From Ciborinia camelliae (Eukaryota > Ascomycota > Leotiomycetes > Helotiales > Sclerotiniaceae): a stretch of DNA of 64,000 bases. The notes under the pieces are model-generated. The model did not search any database. It was not told the origin of the DNA and saw only the letters and a program-made list of their open reading frames with translations. How positions within the stretch are numbered: the first letter of the stretch is position 1; every line of letters starts with the position of its first letter. The DNA is taken from contig JANPYM010000007.1 of NCBI GenBank assembly GCA_025890175.1, positions 1,182,209 to 1,246,208 of the forward strand, written 5' to 3'. The position numbers and the translations under genes were made by a program. Shown here piece after piece: positions 53,324 to 64,000 of the stretch.

Positions 53324-55347
53324 AACGAGCTTTGCCTCCGGCCCCTCGGTGCCGGAAAAACGATTCGCCTCGCTGCGCTCGTCGAATCATTTTTCAGGGC
53401 ACCTTAGGACCTACAGCGCAGCTCGTCTGCCGGAGGCTATCAGATACCTAATCTGGTAATATTGAAGCTATTCGCGAAATTCGCTTTTTTTTTGAAATAA
53501 AATAATTAATAAAATAATTAATAAAATAATTAATAAAATAATTAATAAAATAATTAATAAAATAATTAATAAAATAATTAATAAAATAATTAATAAAATA
53601 ATTAATAAAATAATTAATAAAATAATTAATAAAATAATTAATAAAATAATTAATAAAATAATTATTAAAATAATTATTAAAATAATTATTAAAATAATTA
53701 TTAATAATTAATTTTTTTAAAAATAAAATATAATTTTTAATTTTATTATATTTAGAATTTGATTAATTATTAATTATTATTTCTAAAATTTATATAATTT
53801 ATCTATTTTCTTTAATTTTTTTAATTCTTTTTTTGCTATTTTTTTTAATTCTTTTTTTTATATTTTTTTTAATCTTTTCAATTCTCTTTTAATTTGTTTT
53901 ATTTTTTTATTTTTTTATTTATTATTTATAAAAATTTAAATTAAATTTTTTTATATTTCTTTATATTTTTACTTTTTATTTTTAATTCTTTTAATTTTCT
54001 TTTAATTTTTTAATCTATTTTAATTTTTTAAATTCTTTTAATTATTAATTAATATCTTCAACATTTATATATTTATATTCATTTTAAATTCTTTTATTAA
54101 TTTATTTATTTATTTTTCAATTTTAGTTTTTATTTCTTTTCAATTTTTATTTTTTAATTCTTTTTTATTTTTATCTTTTTATTCTTTTTAACTTTTTAAC
54201 TTTTTTTTTAATTTTTTAATTTTTTAATTTTTTAATTTTTTAATTTTTTAATTTTTTCATTTTTTCATTTTTTCATTTTTTCATTTTTTCATTTTTTCAT
54301 TTTTTCATTTTTTCATTTTTTCATTTTTTCATTTTTTCATTTTTTCATTTTTTCATTTTTTCATTTTTTCATTTTTTCATTTTTTTTATTTTTTTAATTT
54401 TTTTCATTTTTTCATTTTTTCATTTTTTCATTTTTTCATTTTTTCATTTTTTCATTTTTTCATTTTTTCATTTTTTTTAATTTTTTAATTTTTTTTAATT
54501 TTTTTAATTTCTTTGAATTATTAATTAATATTTTCGAAATTTATAAATTTATATCTATATTTAATCTTTTTTCTTTTTAATTTATTTAATTATTTTTTAA
54601 TTTTGTTTTTTTAGTTCTTTTAATTATTTCTTTTATTAATTTATTTTATTAACTTTTTTATTAATTTCTTCATTAATTCTTTTATCAATTTTTTATTAAT
54701 TTTTTTATTTTTTTATTTATTCTTTTATTCATTTTTTATTAATTGTTTTTATTAATCTTTTTTATTAATTTCTTTATTTATTTTTCTTTTCTTAATTATT
54801 TTATTAATACTTTAATTTCGTTTTTTAATTATATTTATTCTTTTATCATTTTTAAAATTTATATAATCTTTTTTATTATAAATATATATCCTTTTTAATT
54901 CTTTTTTTAATTTTATATTTTTTGAAATTCTTTGTTTTTTTAGTTCATTTTTTAATTTATTTCTTTTAATTCTTTTTTTAAATTTCTTTTTAATTCTTTT
55001 TTTAAATTTTTATAATTCATTTTTTAATTTCTTTTTTCTTTTTAATTCTTCATTCATTTATTTATTTTATTTATTTTATTTATTTTATTTATTTTATTTA
55101 TTTTATTTATTTTATTTATTTTATTTATTTTATTTATTTTATTTATTTTATTTATTTTATTTATTTTATTTATTTTATTTATTTTATTTATTTTATTTAT
55201 TTTATTTATTTTATTTATTTTATTTATTTTATTTATTTTATTTATTTTATTTATTTTATTTATTTTATTTATTTTATTTATTTTATTTATTTTATTTATT
55301 TTATTTATTTTATTTATTTTATTTATTTTATTTATTTTATTTATTTC
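53324..55347 (+). mobile_element. Composite element B, copy 3
   Basis: Head 53,324-53,490: ACGAGCTTT start; stem TCCGGC (53,336)/GCCGGA (53,350); stem GATTCG (53,361)/CGAATC (53,382); longer pairing GCCTCCGGC (53,333-53,341) with GCCGGAGGC (53,429-53,437). Then a 12-bp AATAATTAATAA collar to about 53,710, a pyrimidine-rich body, 8-bp ATTTTTTC-type repeats at 54,214-54,480 and a 9-bp TTTATTTTA array at 55,065-55,347. No coding capacity seen. Confidence 0.72.
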
Positions 55348-55452
55348 ATTTGTAGGAATTCGTAGGGTTCGTAGGTTCGTAGGTTTGTAGGTTCGTAGGT
55401 TCGTAGGTTCGTAGGTTCGTAGGTTCGTAGGTTTCAGTTCGTAGGTTCGTAA
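55348..55452. repeat. GTAGGTTC satellite, second array
   Basis: About ten units of the same 8-mer as at 43,438, again directly after a TTTA-type microsatellite. Confidence 0.9.
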
Positions 55453-55686
55453 ACCCTAAAATCACTTATAGCTTCTGAACCACATATCCTATGATTAATT
55501 TAATTGGACCATTGGATAGATTTGAAGATCGCGATCAATATTTTATATTTTAATTTCATTTTATCTATTGTGGAAAGAAGTGTATTAATTTCAAAAGATT
55601 TTTGAAGAGTTACACGTGATATTTCAAAATAGTGTTCCAATCGTGCACAGGGCATCCGCAGTTTAAGAGTGTTTTATAATATAATA
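55453..55686. other. Balanced-composition island
   Basis: About 230 bp of less AT-biased sequence; no feature recognised. Confidence 0.4.
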
Positions 55687-58600
55687 TGTTAGATCAAGGT
55701 CACCAAGATCTATCCCATTTCTTATTATAGTCTAGTTTTCTTTATTGTATAATACCCTTTATCTACTTTATAATTCCTATATATAATTTAAGTCTATATA
55801 TATAATATATATATTATATATTTAATAAATTATTAAGTTTATATAATTGTATTTTATTAATAATTATATTAAATACAAATATAATCTTTTCCAATTCTTT
55901 TTTTGTTATTACAAAATAAGAAAAAAATAATTATATTCAAAAACAATAATTAAAATGAATTCAAAAATTTAATTTTTTTAATATTAACTTTTATTAAAAT
56001 TATTAAAATTATAAAAAGCATTAAAAAAAAATCAAATATTTTAAATGATAAAAATTTATTTAATAATTATAAAAAATATTATAATTATATTTTGTTAATT
56101 TTAAATTTTAATATTAATAATATATATTGTTTAATATTAATATTTTTTATTCTAAATTTTAATATTATTAGTATATAAAGAATATTAAAAAAACAATAAT
56201 TTAATATATTTTGAATTTATTATAAAAATTAAAAAACAATTTTATTATATTAAATTCAATTTTAAAATTTAATTATTTTTTTAATTTTTTAAATAATTTT
56301 TTTATTTACAATAATAATTTTTTTTTAATATTTAAATTATTAATAATAAATTTTTTTTTAATAATTTTTAATTAAAATTTTTAAATTATTTAAATAATAA
56401 TAAGCCAAAATATTTGTTTTTAATTTTGATTTTTTTTAAAAATATTATAATTATTTTTATAATAATAAAAAAACCAATTATAACAATAATAATAAATATT
56501 GTTAATAATTATAAATTATAATATAAATATAATAAAGAAAAACAATATAATAAATTCCGGGGTTGTAATAATTGTAATGATTTTGGATAAAGCGTTTAAG
56601 GCAAAAACGAAAATAATAATGATTTTGGAAATAATATTAATAAAATTATTAGGGATTAAGATTGTTTTTATTTGAAAATGGGATATTATTAAAAAAATTA
56701 TTATATTGTAATAAAAATTTAAAAAAATAATAAAAATAATAAAAATAATAAAAATAATAAAAATAATAAAAAATGATTTTTTAATAAAAAAAACAAAAAT
56801 AAAAACAAAAATATTAAAATTAATTTTATTAATAATTAATATAATAATATTATTTATTTTTATTTAATTATATATATAATTAATTTAATAATATTATTTA
56901 TTTTTATTTAATTATATATATAATTAATTTAATTAAATAAATATTTAATTTTAATATTTTATAATATTTCATTGGATAATTTAATAATTTGGAATATATT
57001 TAATATTAATTAATTTTTAAAAATATAAAAATTATTAATAATTTTTTTATTAAAAATATTATTTTTGAAAAAGTTAAAATTAAAATAATAATATTATTTA
57101 ATATATGATTTATATTTAAATGCAATTTTGTATGATATTAAAAATTTAATTAATTATATTTTATTGTTAAAAAATCGAAAAGTTTATATATTTTTTAATA
57201 ATTTGTTTTGGTTATGTATAATGAAAATATAAATTTAAATAAAATATTTACAAAATTTATTTATAAATATTTTAAATATTTAAATTATAATTAATTGAAT
57301 TCATTTAAAAAGTATATAATTGATTTTAAATTTGATAATAAAATTAAGATTAAGGAATAAAAAGTTTACAAATTTTATTTTATAAAATAAATAAAAAGAT
57401 ATTTTTATTGAACATATAGTATGTGTATTGTGTGTAGACTAAAGCTATGTACAGGAACTGTAAAGTAGGTAGAGGGTACTGTACAATAGAGGAAGCTAAA
57501 CTACTTTAGGTAGTGAGGTAGACCTCGGTCATTCATACTATAGTGAATATGGTATAGTGATATGATCTTCAACAATTTTAATAAATATATAATTATTTGT
57601 ATATTTATCAAATTTTATTAAATTTACTATAATTCTTTTGGAATATAATTAAATTTTTTTAATTAAAAATTAATATTTTATTATTATTATTGATAATATA
57701 ATTTAGATTAATTAAATTTAATATATCTTAGATAAAAAGGTTATAGTTATAATTTCAATATTAACAAATTTATTTTAAATAATTAAAAAAAATTTAATAA
57801 TTTAAAGGTTGTAATTATATAAATTAATAAAAAAAAGAATTCGATGTTTAATTTTAAAAAAATTTAAAAAAATTAATTAATAATTCAAACTTTTTTTTTT
57901 GAAAAATATTTTATAAATAATGTTATGGAAAAGAAAATTTAAGATATTAATATTAGATCTTAAAATTTATTATTTTAAATTAAACTAAAAGCCAATTAAT
58001 AGAAAATTATTATAAAATATATTCTTTAATTAATGAATCGGTTTTTTATATATATATTTTTATTTAATAATATTGATTTATTTTTATTTGTAATTATTTT
58101 TTTCAAACTATATTATACTAGATTACCTGACTTCTTAAGATTTTAAGATTTTAATTATAAAATATTTGTTTAAAACCTTTAATATTTAGAAAAATTAATA
58201 AAGAAATTTCAATTGAAAATATTAAAAAAAAATTATGTTTTTATAAAAATAACAAAATATTATATTTATTTATTATTTAATTTGTTTTTCAAAAGAATTA
58301 TTAAAATTATAGATACTAATTTTAATAAATATAGTTTTTCGTTTAAAAATATTTTGATTAAAAAATAATCTAATATAAATTTATAAATTTTTATATTTAA
58401 TATAAATAAAAAAAAGCTTATTATTTCAAACAAAAAGTTCCTTAAAAAAAAAGACAAATAATATTGTTTTTTTAATTATTTTATAAAATAAAAAAATTGG
58501 TTAAAACCTAATTTCTATAGAAAAGGATTTAAAAAAAATCTTTAATAATTAAATTATTCAATTAATCAAAATATTAAAAATTAATATCAATAATATTAAA

Positions 58601-59110
58601 AAATTAATTTGTATTGAAATATTAATTAAAATAATAAATCTTAAAAATACTATATGGAAAAACATTTCAATATAAATATTTATTATCAAATTTGAGCTAA
58701 AAATTTTATAAAAGAATAACATTTTTGAGAGTTTTTGATTAATTTTAAAAAAAAGGAAATTAATAATTTTCAAATAAATTTTAAAAAACAAATTAAATTA
58801 ATTTGAATAGATTATCAAAAAAAAAAAAAATTTGTAATTAAGGGTTATTTTTAACAATAAAGCATTAATTTTAAAAAAATATTTATGAGAGTAGACAAAT
58901 ATTTTATGTTATGGATTATACTTGTAAAAATTGTTACCAAAAATTTTAAAATTAACAATATAAATACTAATATAATATTTCTAAATAACAAATTAATTAA
59001 CATTAAGATTTTAATAAAGATATTTCGATTTTTCGAAAAAAATCTTTTTAAAAATTATGGAAGTATTAAAAAAAAATTTGAATATTTGTTTTAAACTAAA
59101 AAGTTATTAA
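55687..59110 (+). mobile_element. Family E retrotransposon, copy II (3'-truncated)
   Basis: Degenerate left LTR 55,687-55,827, then an interior colinear with copy I 48,800-51,900. Slightly less decayed than copy I in places (for example 56,540-56,660). The right end is lost near 59,110. Confidence 0.72.
57406..57574 (-). mobile_element. Young solo LTR, family E
   Basis: 169 bp, on the minus strand TGTTGAAGATC...GTTCAATA. Flanked by ATTTT at 57,401-57,405 and 57,575-57,579, a 5-bp target duplication. It is not decayed, in contrast to the element it sits in. Confidence 0.92.
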
Positions 59111-59164
59111 TAATATTTTATTTTTAAATTGATGGGTAGATTAAACGATAAAATCAAAATTTTA

Positions 59165-59520
59165 TCTCTAACATATATATTTTAAAACACCTCATTAATT
59201 ATGCGAACTCGATGTTAATTGGGTGGTTCAAAAGTACGTAAGATCTATACAAGAACATTAATTGAAAAAAACCTTAAAAGATATATAATATCTGCAAAAC
59301 AATATATAAATTAAAATTAAGATTGATAAGTTTATTAATTTAATTGAAAGCTTTTTAATGATATAATTTTTATATTTATACGATTTGTAGTTATTTAAAA
59401 ATTTATTATTGAAGTTTTTTTGATTTTAATTAACCTTTTTTTTTTTTTTGAGGGGGGGAATTATACGAAACGGATGTTGATTGGATGGTTCAAAAGTATG
59501 TAAAATCTATACGAAAACAA
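59165..59520. repeat. Repeat family C, copy 2, with internal direct repeat
   Basis: Matches 46,441-46,700. A roughly 60-bp block containing GGTGGTTCAAAAGTACGTAA at about 59,203-59,265 recurs at 59,461-59,520 in slightly changed form. Confidence 0.7.
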
Positions 59521-59826
59521 ATAAATGAAATAAATGAAATAAATGAAATAAATGAAATAAATGAAATAAATGAAATAAATGAAATAAATGAAATAAATGA
59601 AATAAATGAAATAAATGAAATAAATGAAATAAATGAAATAAATGAAATAAATGAAATAAATGAAATAAATGAAATAATTGAAATAATTGAAATAATTGAA
59701 ATAATTGAAATAATTGAAATAATTGAAATAATTGAAATAATTGAAATAATTGAAATAATTGAAATAATTGAAATAATTGAAATAATTGAAATAATTGAAA
59801 TAATTGAAATAATTGAAATAATTGAA
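59514..59826. repeat. Two-block 9-bp microsatellite
   Basis: About 16 units of AAATAAATG followed by about 18 of AAATAATTG. The open frame through it (59,485-59,832) is only the translated repeat. Confidence 0.92.
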
Positions 59827-60059
59827 TATTAAAAATAATTTTAAATCTTTTTATATAAATAAATTATATTAAAAAAGATAAAAAAATAATAATTATATTG
59901 GATTATCTTAATAATATTGTTAATATTAATGTATATAAAAATAATATATTATTAAAGTATATAGATTGATTTATAATCGATCTGTAAGTTTATATATTTG
60001 TTATACGGATATATTGGTTGTATATAACCGTTTCAATAAATTTGCTTTGTAGATTTATT

Positions 60060-61620
60060 AATATTGTAATAAATTAAAAATAATAAAATTAAAAAAGAAA
60101 AAATAAAAATTAATTAAAAAAATTAATTAAAAAAATTAATTAAAAAAATAAATAATAAAATATAAAAAGAATTAATAATTAAGAATTAAAAAAAAAAAAG
60201 AATTAAAAAGAAAAAATGAATTAAAAAGAAAAAATGAATTAAAAAGAAAAAATGAAAAAAAATGAAAAAAAAAAATGAAAAAGAATTAAAAGGATAAAAA
60301 AGAATTAAAAAAATTAAAAGAAAAAAAAAGAAAAAAAAATGAAAAAGAATTAAAAGAATTAATAAAGAATAAAAAGAAATATAAAATAAATAATAAATTA
60401 AAAAGGAAATATGTTTATAATAAAAAAAGATTAAAAAAAAAAAAAAAAAATAATAATTAATAAAAAAAATAATAATAAATTTTATTAAAAAATAAAATAA
60501 AAGAATTAAGAAAAGAATTGATAAAAGAAATTAATTTAATAAAAGAAATTAATAAAAAGAATTAATAAAAAGAATTAATAAAAAGAATTAATAAAAAGAA
60601 TTAATAAAAAGAATTAATAAAAAGAATTAATAAAAAGAATTAATAAAAAGAATTAATAAAAAGAATTAATAAAAAGAATTAATAAAAAGAATTAATAAAA
60701 AGAATTAATAAAAAGAATTAATAATACAAATTAATAAAGAAAATTAAAAAAAGAATAAAAGCAAAATTTAAAAGAAATAAAAAATAAAATTAAAAGATAA
60801 TTAAATGAATTGATAAAAAAATTAAAAAGAAAGAAAATTGAATATAAATATAAATATAAATATATAAATTTTGAAAATATTAATTAATAATTAAAAGAAT
60901 TGAAAAAAAATAAATAAAGTCTTTTATAAAAAATTAAAGAAAAATATATATAGAACATATAATTTTTATAAATAATAAATAAAAAATTTAAAAAGAATTA
61001 AAAGAAAATTGAAAAGATTAAAAAAAATAGAAAAAGAAATTTAAAAAATTTAAAAAATGAAAAAAAGAATTAAAAAAAAAGAATAAAAAAAAGAATAAAA
61101 AAAAGAATAAAAAAAAGAATAAAAAAAAGAATAAAAAAAAGAATAAAAAAAAGAATAAAAAAAAGAATAAAAAAAGAATAAAAAAAAAGAATAAAAAAAA
61201 GAATAAAAAAAAGAATAAAAAAAAGAATAAAAAAAAGAATAAAAAAAAGAATAAAAAAAAGAATAAAAAAAAGAATAAAAAGAAGAATAAAAAGAAGAAT
61301 AAAAAAAGAATTAAAAAATAAAAAATAAAAAAAGTAAAAAATGAAAAATAAAAAATGAAATATAAAAAAGTAAAAAATGAAAAATAAAAAATGAAATATA
61401 AAAAATAAAAGGTAAAAATAATAATTAATAATAAAAAGATTGAAAAAAATGAAAATAGAAAAAGAAAAAGAAAAAGAAAAAGAAAAAGAAAAAGAAAAAG
61501 AAAAAGAAAAAGAAAAAGAAAAAGAAAAAGAAAAAGAAAAAGAAAAAGAAAAAGAAAAAGAAAAAGAAAAAGAAAAGAAAAAAAATTAAAAAAATTAAAA
61601 AGAAATAGATAAATTATAAA
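60060..61620. repeat. A-rich purine body with nested arrays
   Basis: Long purine-biased tract holding an 18-bp repeat (60,205-60,260), a 13-bp GAATTAATAAAAA array (60,545-60,722), a 12-bp GAATAAAAAAAA array (61,080-61,290) and a 6-bp GAAAAA array (61,455-61,575). Confidence 0.88.
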
Positions 61621-61639
61621 GAAATTTATTATTAATAAT

Positions 61640-62319
61640 TATTATTAATAATTATTTTATTAATTATTTTATTAATTGTTTTATTAATTATTTTATTAAT
61701 TATTTTATTAATTATTTTATTAATTATTTTATTAATTATTTTATTAATTATTTTATTAATTATTTTATTAATTATTTTATTAATTATTTTATTAATTGTT
61801 TTATTAATTATTTTATTAATTATTTTATTAATTATTTTATTAATTATTTTATTAATTATTTTATTTCAAAAAAAATGGAATTTTGCGAATAGCTTCAATA
61901 TTACCAGATTAGGTATCTGATAGCCTCCGGCAGACGAGCTGCAAGGGAGGTCGTAAAGGGCTATAGCCAATAATAAAGACCGAGCCTATATCACGAGGAC
62001 GACTTGGGGATCTAATGATTTAGGAACTAAGATTCGTATTGATGAAAATCTAGATTCTAATGCTAGAAGAAGGTGCAGGATAGCTGAACCTTATATAGAT
62101 CTAGGTAGCTGTACTGAACTGGCGCTAGTGCCTAGTGCATAGTACTAAGCGAGTACTATGCCTAGAACCTAATACTATAGGAATGAAGAGCATTCACTAT
62201 CAGGCACGTGATCGTAGGTCACGTGCTAGTCACGTGACCCGTACCCCTGTAACTTCGTCACAGCCTATGGCGAAGGCTTTTATTATTGGTCGGCCCGAGC
62301 GGCCGTACTTAAAGCTCGT
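61640..62319 (-). mobile_element. Composite element B, copy 2, interrupted by an LTR
   Basis: 12-bp TTTTATTAATTA collar at 61,640-61,864, then the GC-rich head in two parts, 61,866-61,988 and 62,263-62,319, ending AAAGCTCGT as in the other copies. The interruption is the LTR below. Removing it leaves a hairpin with arms CCAATAATAAA (61,967-61,977) and TTTATTATTGG (62,279-62,289). Confidence 0.78.
61989..62262 (-). mobile_element. Young solo LTR, family A
   Basis: 274 bp; on the minus strand TGTGACGAAGTTACAGGG to CGTGATA. Flanked by GCCTA on both sides (61,984-61,988 and 62,263-62,267). U3 has three CACGTG palindromes (62,205; 62,220; 62,231) and a CTATATAAGG box. Undecayed. Confidence 0.92.
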
Positions 62320-64000
62320 ATATTATATTATATATTATTTAAATTAAAAACAAAATAATTGTGTATTATTATTATTTTTAATAAAATTTATATATAATAT
62401 TAATTAGTATAATGTAATAGAAGAAATTTTATTTAAGATTATATATAATTTTTAATTTATATTTAATTATATTAATAAGGATATTAATATAGAAAGGAAG
62501 GTATTAGTGATTTGTAAAAAAATTGAAATTTTAATAAAAAAACAAAAAAAACTTAGAGAATTTTAATAAAAAGTAATTACAAAAAATATTTAAAAAAATA
62601 TTTTAATGGAATATTAACAATTTAATATTAATAATTTGATAATATTTAATATAAAAAATATTAAATAATTAAAATTTAAAAAAAAATTTAAAATATTTTA
62701 TAAAGTTATTTATAATTATTAATATTATTTTAAATAAATAATTATATAAATTAAAATTATTATTTATTTACAAAATATATAATATATTTTATATTTTTTT
62801 ATTAAAACCTTAATATAAAAAAAAGATTATTATTAATTTATTATTATTTAAAAAAATAAAAAAAGGATTAAAATACAAAATAAAAAGAATTTTAATATAT
62901 TAAAAAAAAAAAGAATATAATATCTAGTTTAATAAAAAAATTATACTTTATTTGAAAATATATAGGAATTAAGGAAGAATCTTCAAAATTTGGATATAAT
63001 TTTAAATAATTATTTTAATAAAAGAATATTATTAATATAATATTAATAAAAACAAATAAATATATTATAAATAAAAACAATTTTAAATAATTTATATATT
63101 ATTATAAAAATATTATAAATCAAAATAATCTTAAATAATTTATATATTATTATAAAGATATTATAAATCAAAATAATTTTAAATAATTTATATATTATTA
63201 TGGAAATATTATGAATTAAAATAGTAGTTATAAAGATTTATATATTATTATAAAGTTTAATAATTAAAAATTAGAATTTATTAATTAATTAATAATAAAA
63301 TTATATTTATAAAAAAAAATATATAAAAAAAGGGATTTATTTATTTATATTATTATAATTAAAAGTTTTTATATTTTTTTTATTATTGTTAAATAATTTT
63401 GGGTAAAAAAAAATTATTTTTATTAATAATATTTAAATTATTATTAAAATTCTTTTTTAAAAATTAATAAAATAAATTATATATATATTAATTTTTTTTA
63501 ATAATATATTATTAAAATTTATAAAAAATAAATTTTTAATAATAAATTTTTATTAAAAAATAAAATAGAATTGAAAGATGGGGGTTTTAAAAAAAAATGA
63601 TTAATTTTTAATATATATTAAAAATTGAGTATTTATTAAATAATAATATTTTTATTTATATTTATATTTATATTTATATTGTTAAAGGGATTAAGATTGA
63701 AAAACGAAAAAGAATTGAAAATTGTTTTTTAAAGGGATTTAAAGATTTTATATTTCCAAAAAAAAATATATATATATATTAATTGTTTAATATTTAAAGA
63801 ATTATAAAAAGTTAAAATAAAATAAATAATTTAGAAATTAAAGAATTTTAAAAATAATTAAAAAAGTTTAAAAAATTTAATTTAAAAAGGTTATTTTATA
63901 AATAATTATTATTAAAAAATAAATTAAAATTTAATTTTTTAAAAATTTAATTTTTTTTTGAGAAACAAAAAAAAACGTTTTAAATAAAAATATTATTTTT
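62320..64000. other. AT-rich end of window with a 48-bp tandem
   Basis: 1.7 kb of AT-rich sequence. Three 48-bp units start at about 63,081, 63,129 and 63,177. No gene. Confidence 0.6.

Noticed and set aside
59485..59832. Open frame of 115 codons of repeated Asn/Glu/Ile
   Set aside because: It is the translation of the 9-bp array.

Overview
The window is nuclear DNA of a filamentous ascomycete (Pezizomycotina). The evidence is short spliced introns, a HET-domain gene, a fungal rhodopsin-fold membrane protein, a split nuclear tRNA-Gly and strong C-to-T decay of repeats that looks like repeat-induced point mutation (RIP). A leotiomycete (Botrytis/Sclerotinia-like) fits the protein flavour, but that is only an impression.

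The window has two halves. Positions 1 to about 31,900 are ordinary gene-bearing sequence: the 5' part of a hybrid histidine kinase (-, runs off the left edge), an alpha/beta hydrolase (-), a vanillyl-alcohol-oxidase-type flavoenzyme (-), a gene-poor 3 kb, a rhodopsin-fold membrane protein (+), a HET-domain protein (-), an RTC5-type TLDc protein (+), the mitochondrial supercomplex factor RCF1 (-), threonine deaminase ILV1 (+), a YtcJ-type amidohydrolase (+), a gene-poor 4 kb with an intron-containing tRNA-Gly(GCC), and then a small cluster at the border: an O-methyltransferase (-), a divergent P450 with an in-frame stop (+), and a short gene with three near-identical repeats separated by dibasic sites that looks like a kexin-processed or RiPP-type peptide precursor (-). 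Exons were placed by hand from splice sites and protein continuity. Three introns appear to use GC-AG borders.

From about 31,900 to the end the DNA is extremely AT-rich and holds no credible protein gene. It is a graveyard of decayed LTR retrotransposons (at least two LTR families, three copies of one element), three copies of an unclassified composite repeat (GC-rich hairpin head, 12-bp tandem collar, long purine- or pyrimidine-rich body with expanded microsatellites), and arrays of an 8-bp GTAGGTTC unit. Two solo LTRs are undecayed and still have clear 5-bp target duplications; one has its empty site preserved in a sister element 7 kb away. A 10-N gap at 38,054-38,063 is flanked by a 1.76-kb sequence present on both sides, almost certainly an unmerged contig overlap and not a biological duplication.

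Working together: RCF1, ILV1, RTC5 are core housekeeping genes. VAO and the hydrolase may act on plant phenolics. The methyltransferase/P450/repeat-peptide trio at the edge of the AT-rich block has the look of a small, partly decayed natural-product locus.
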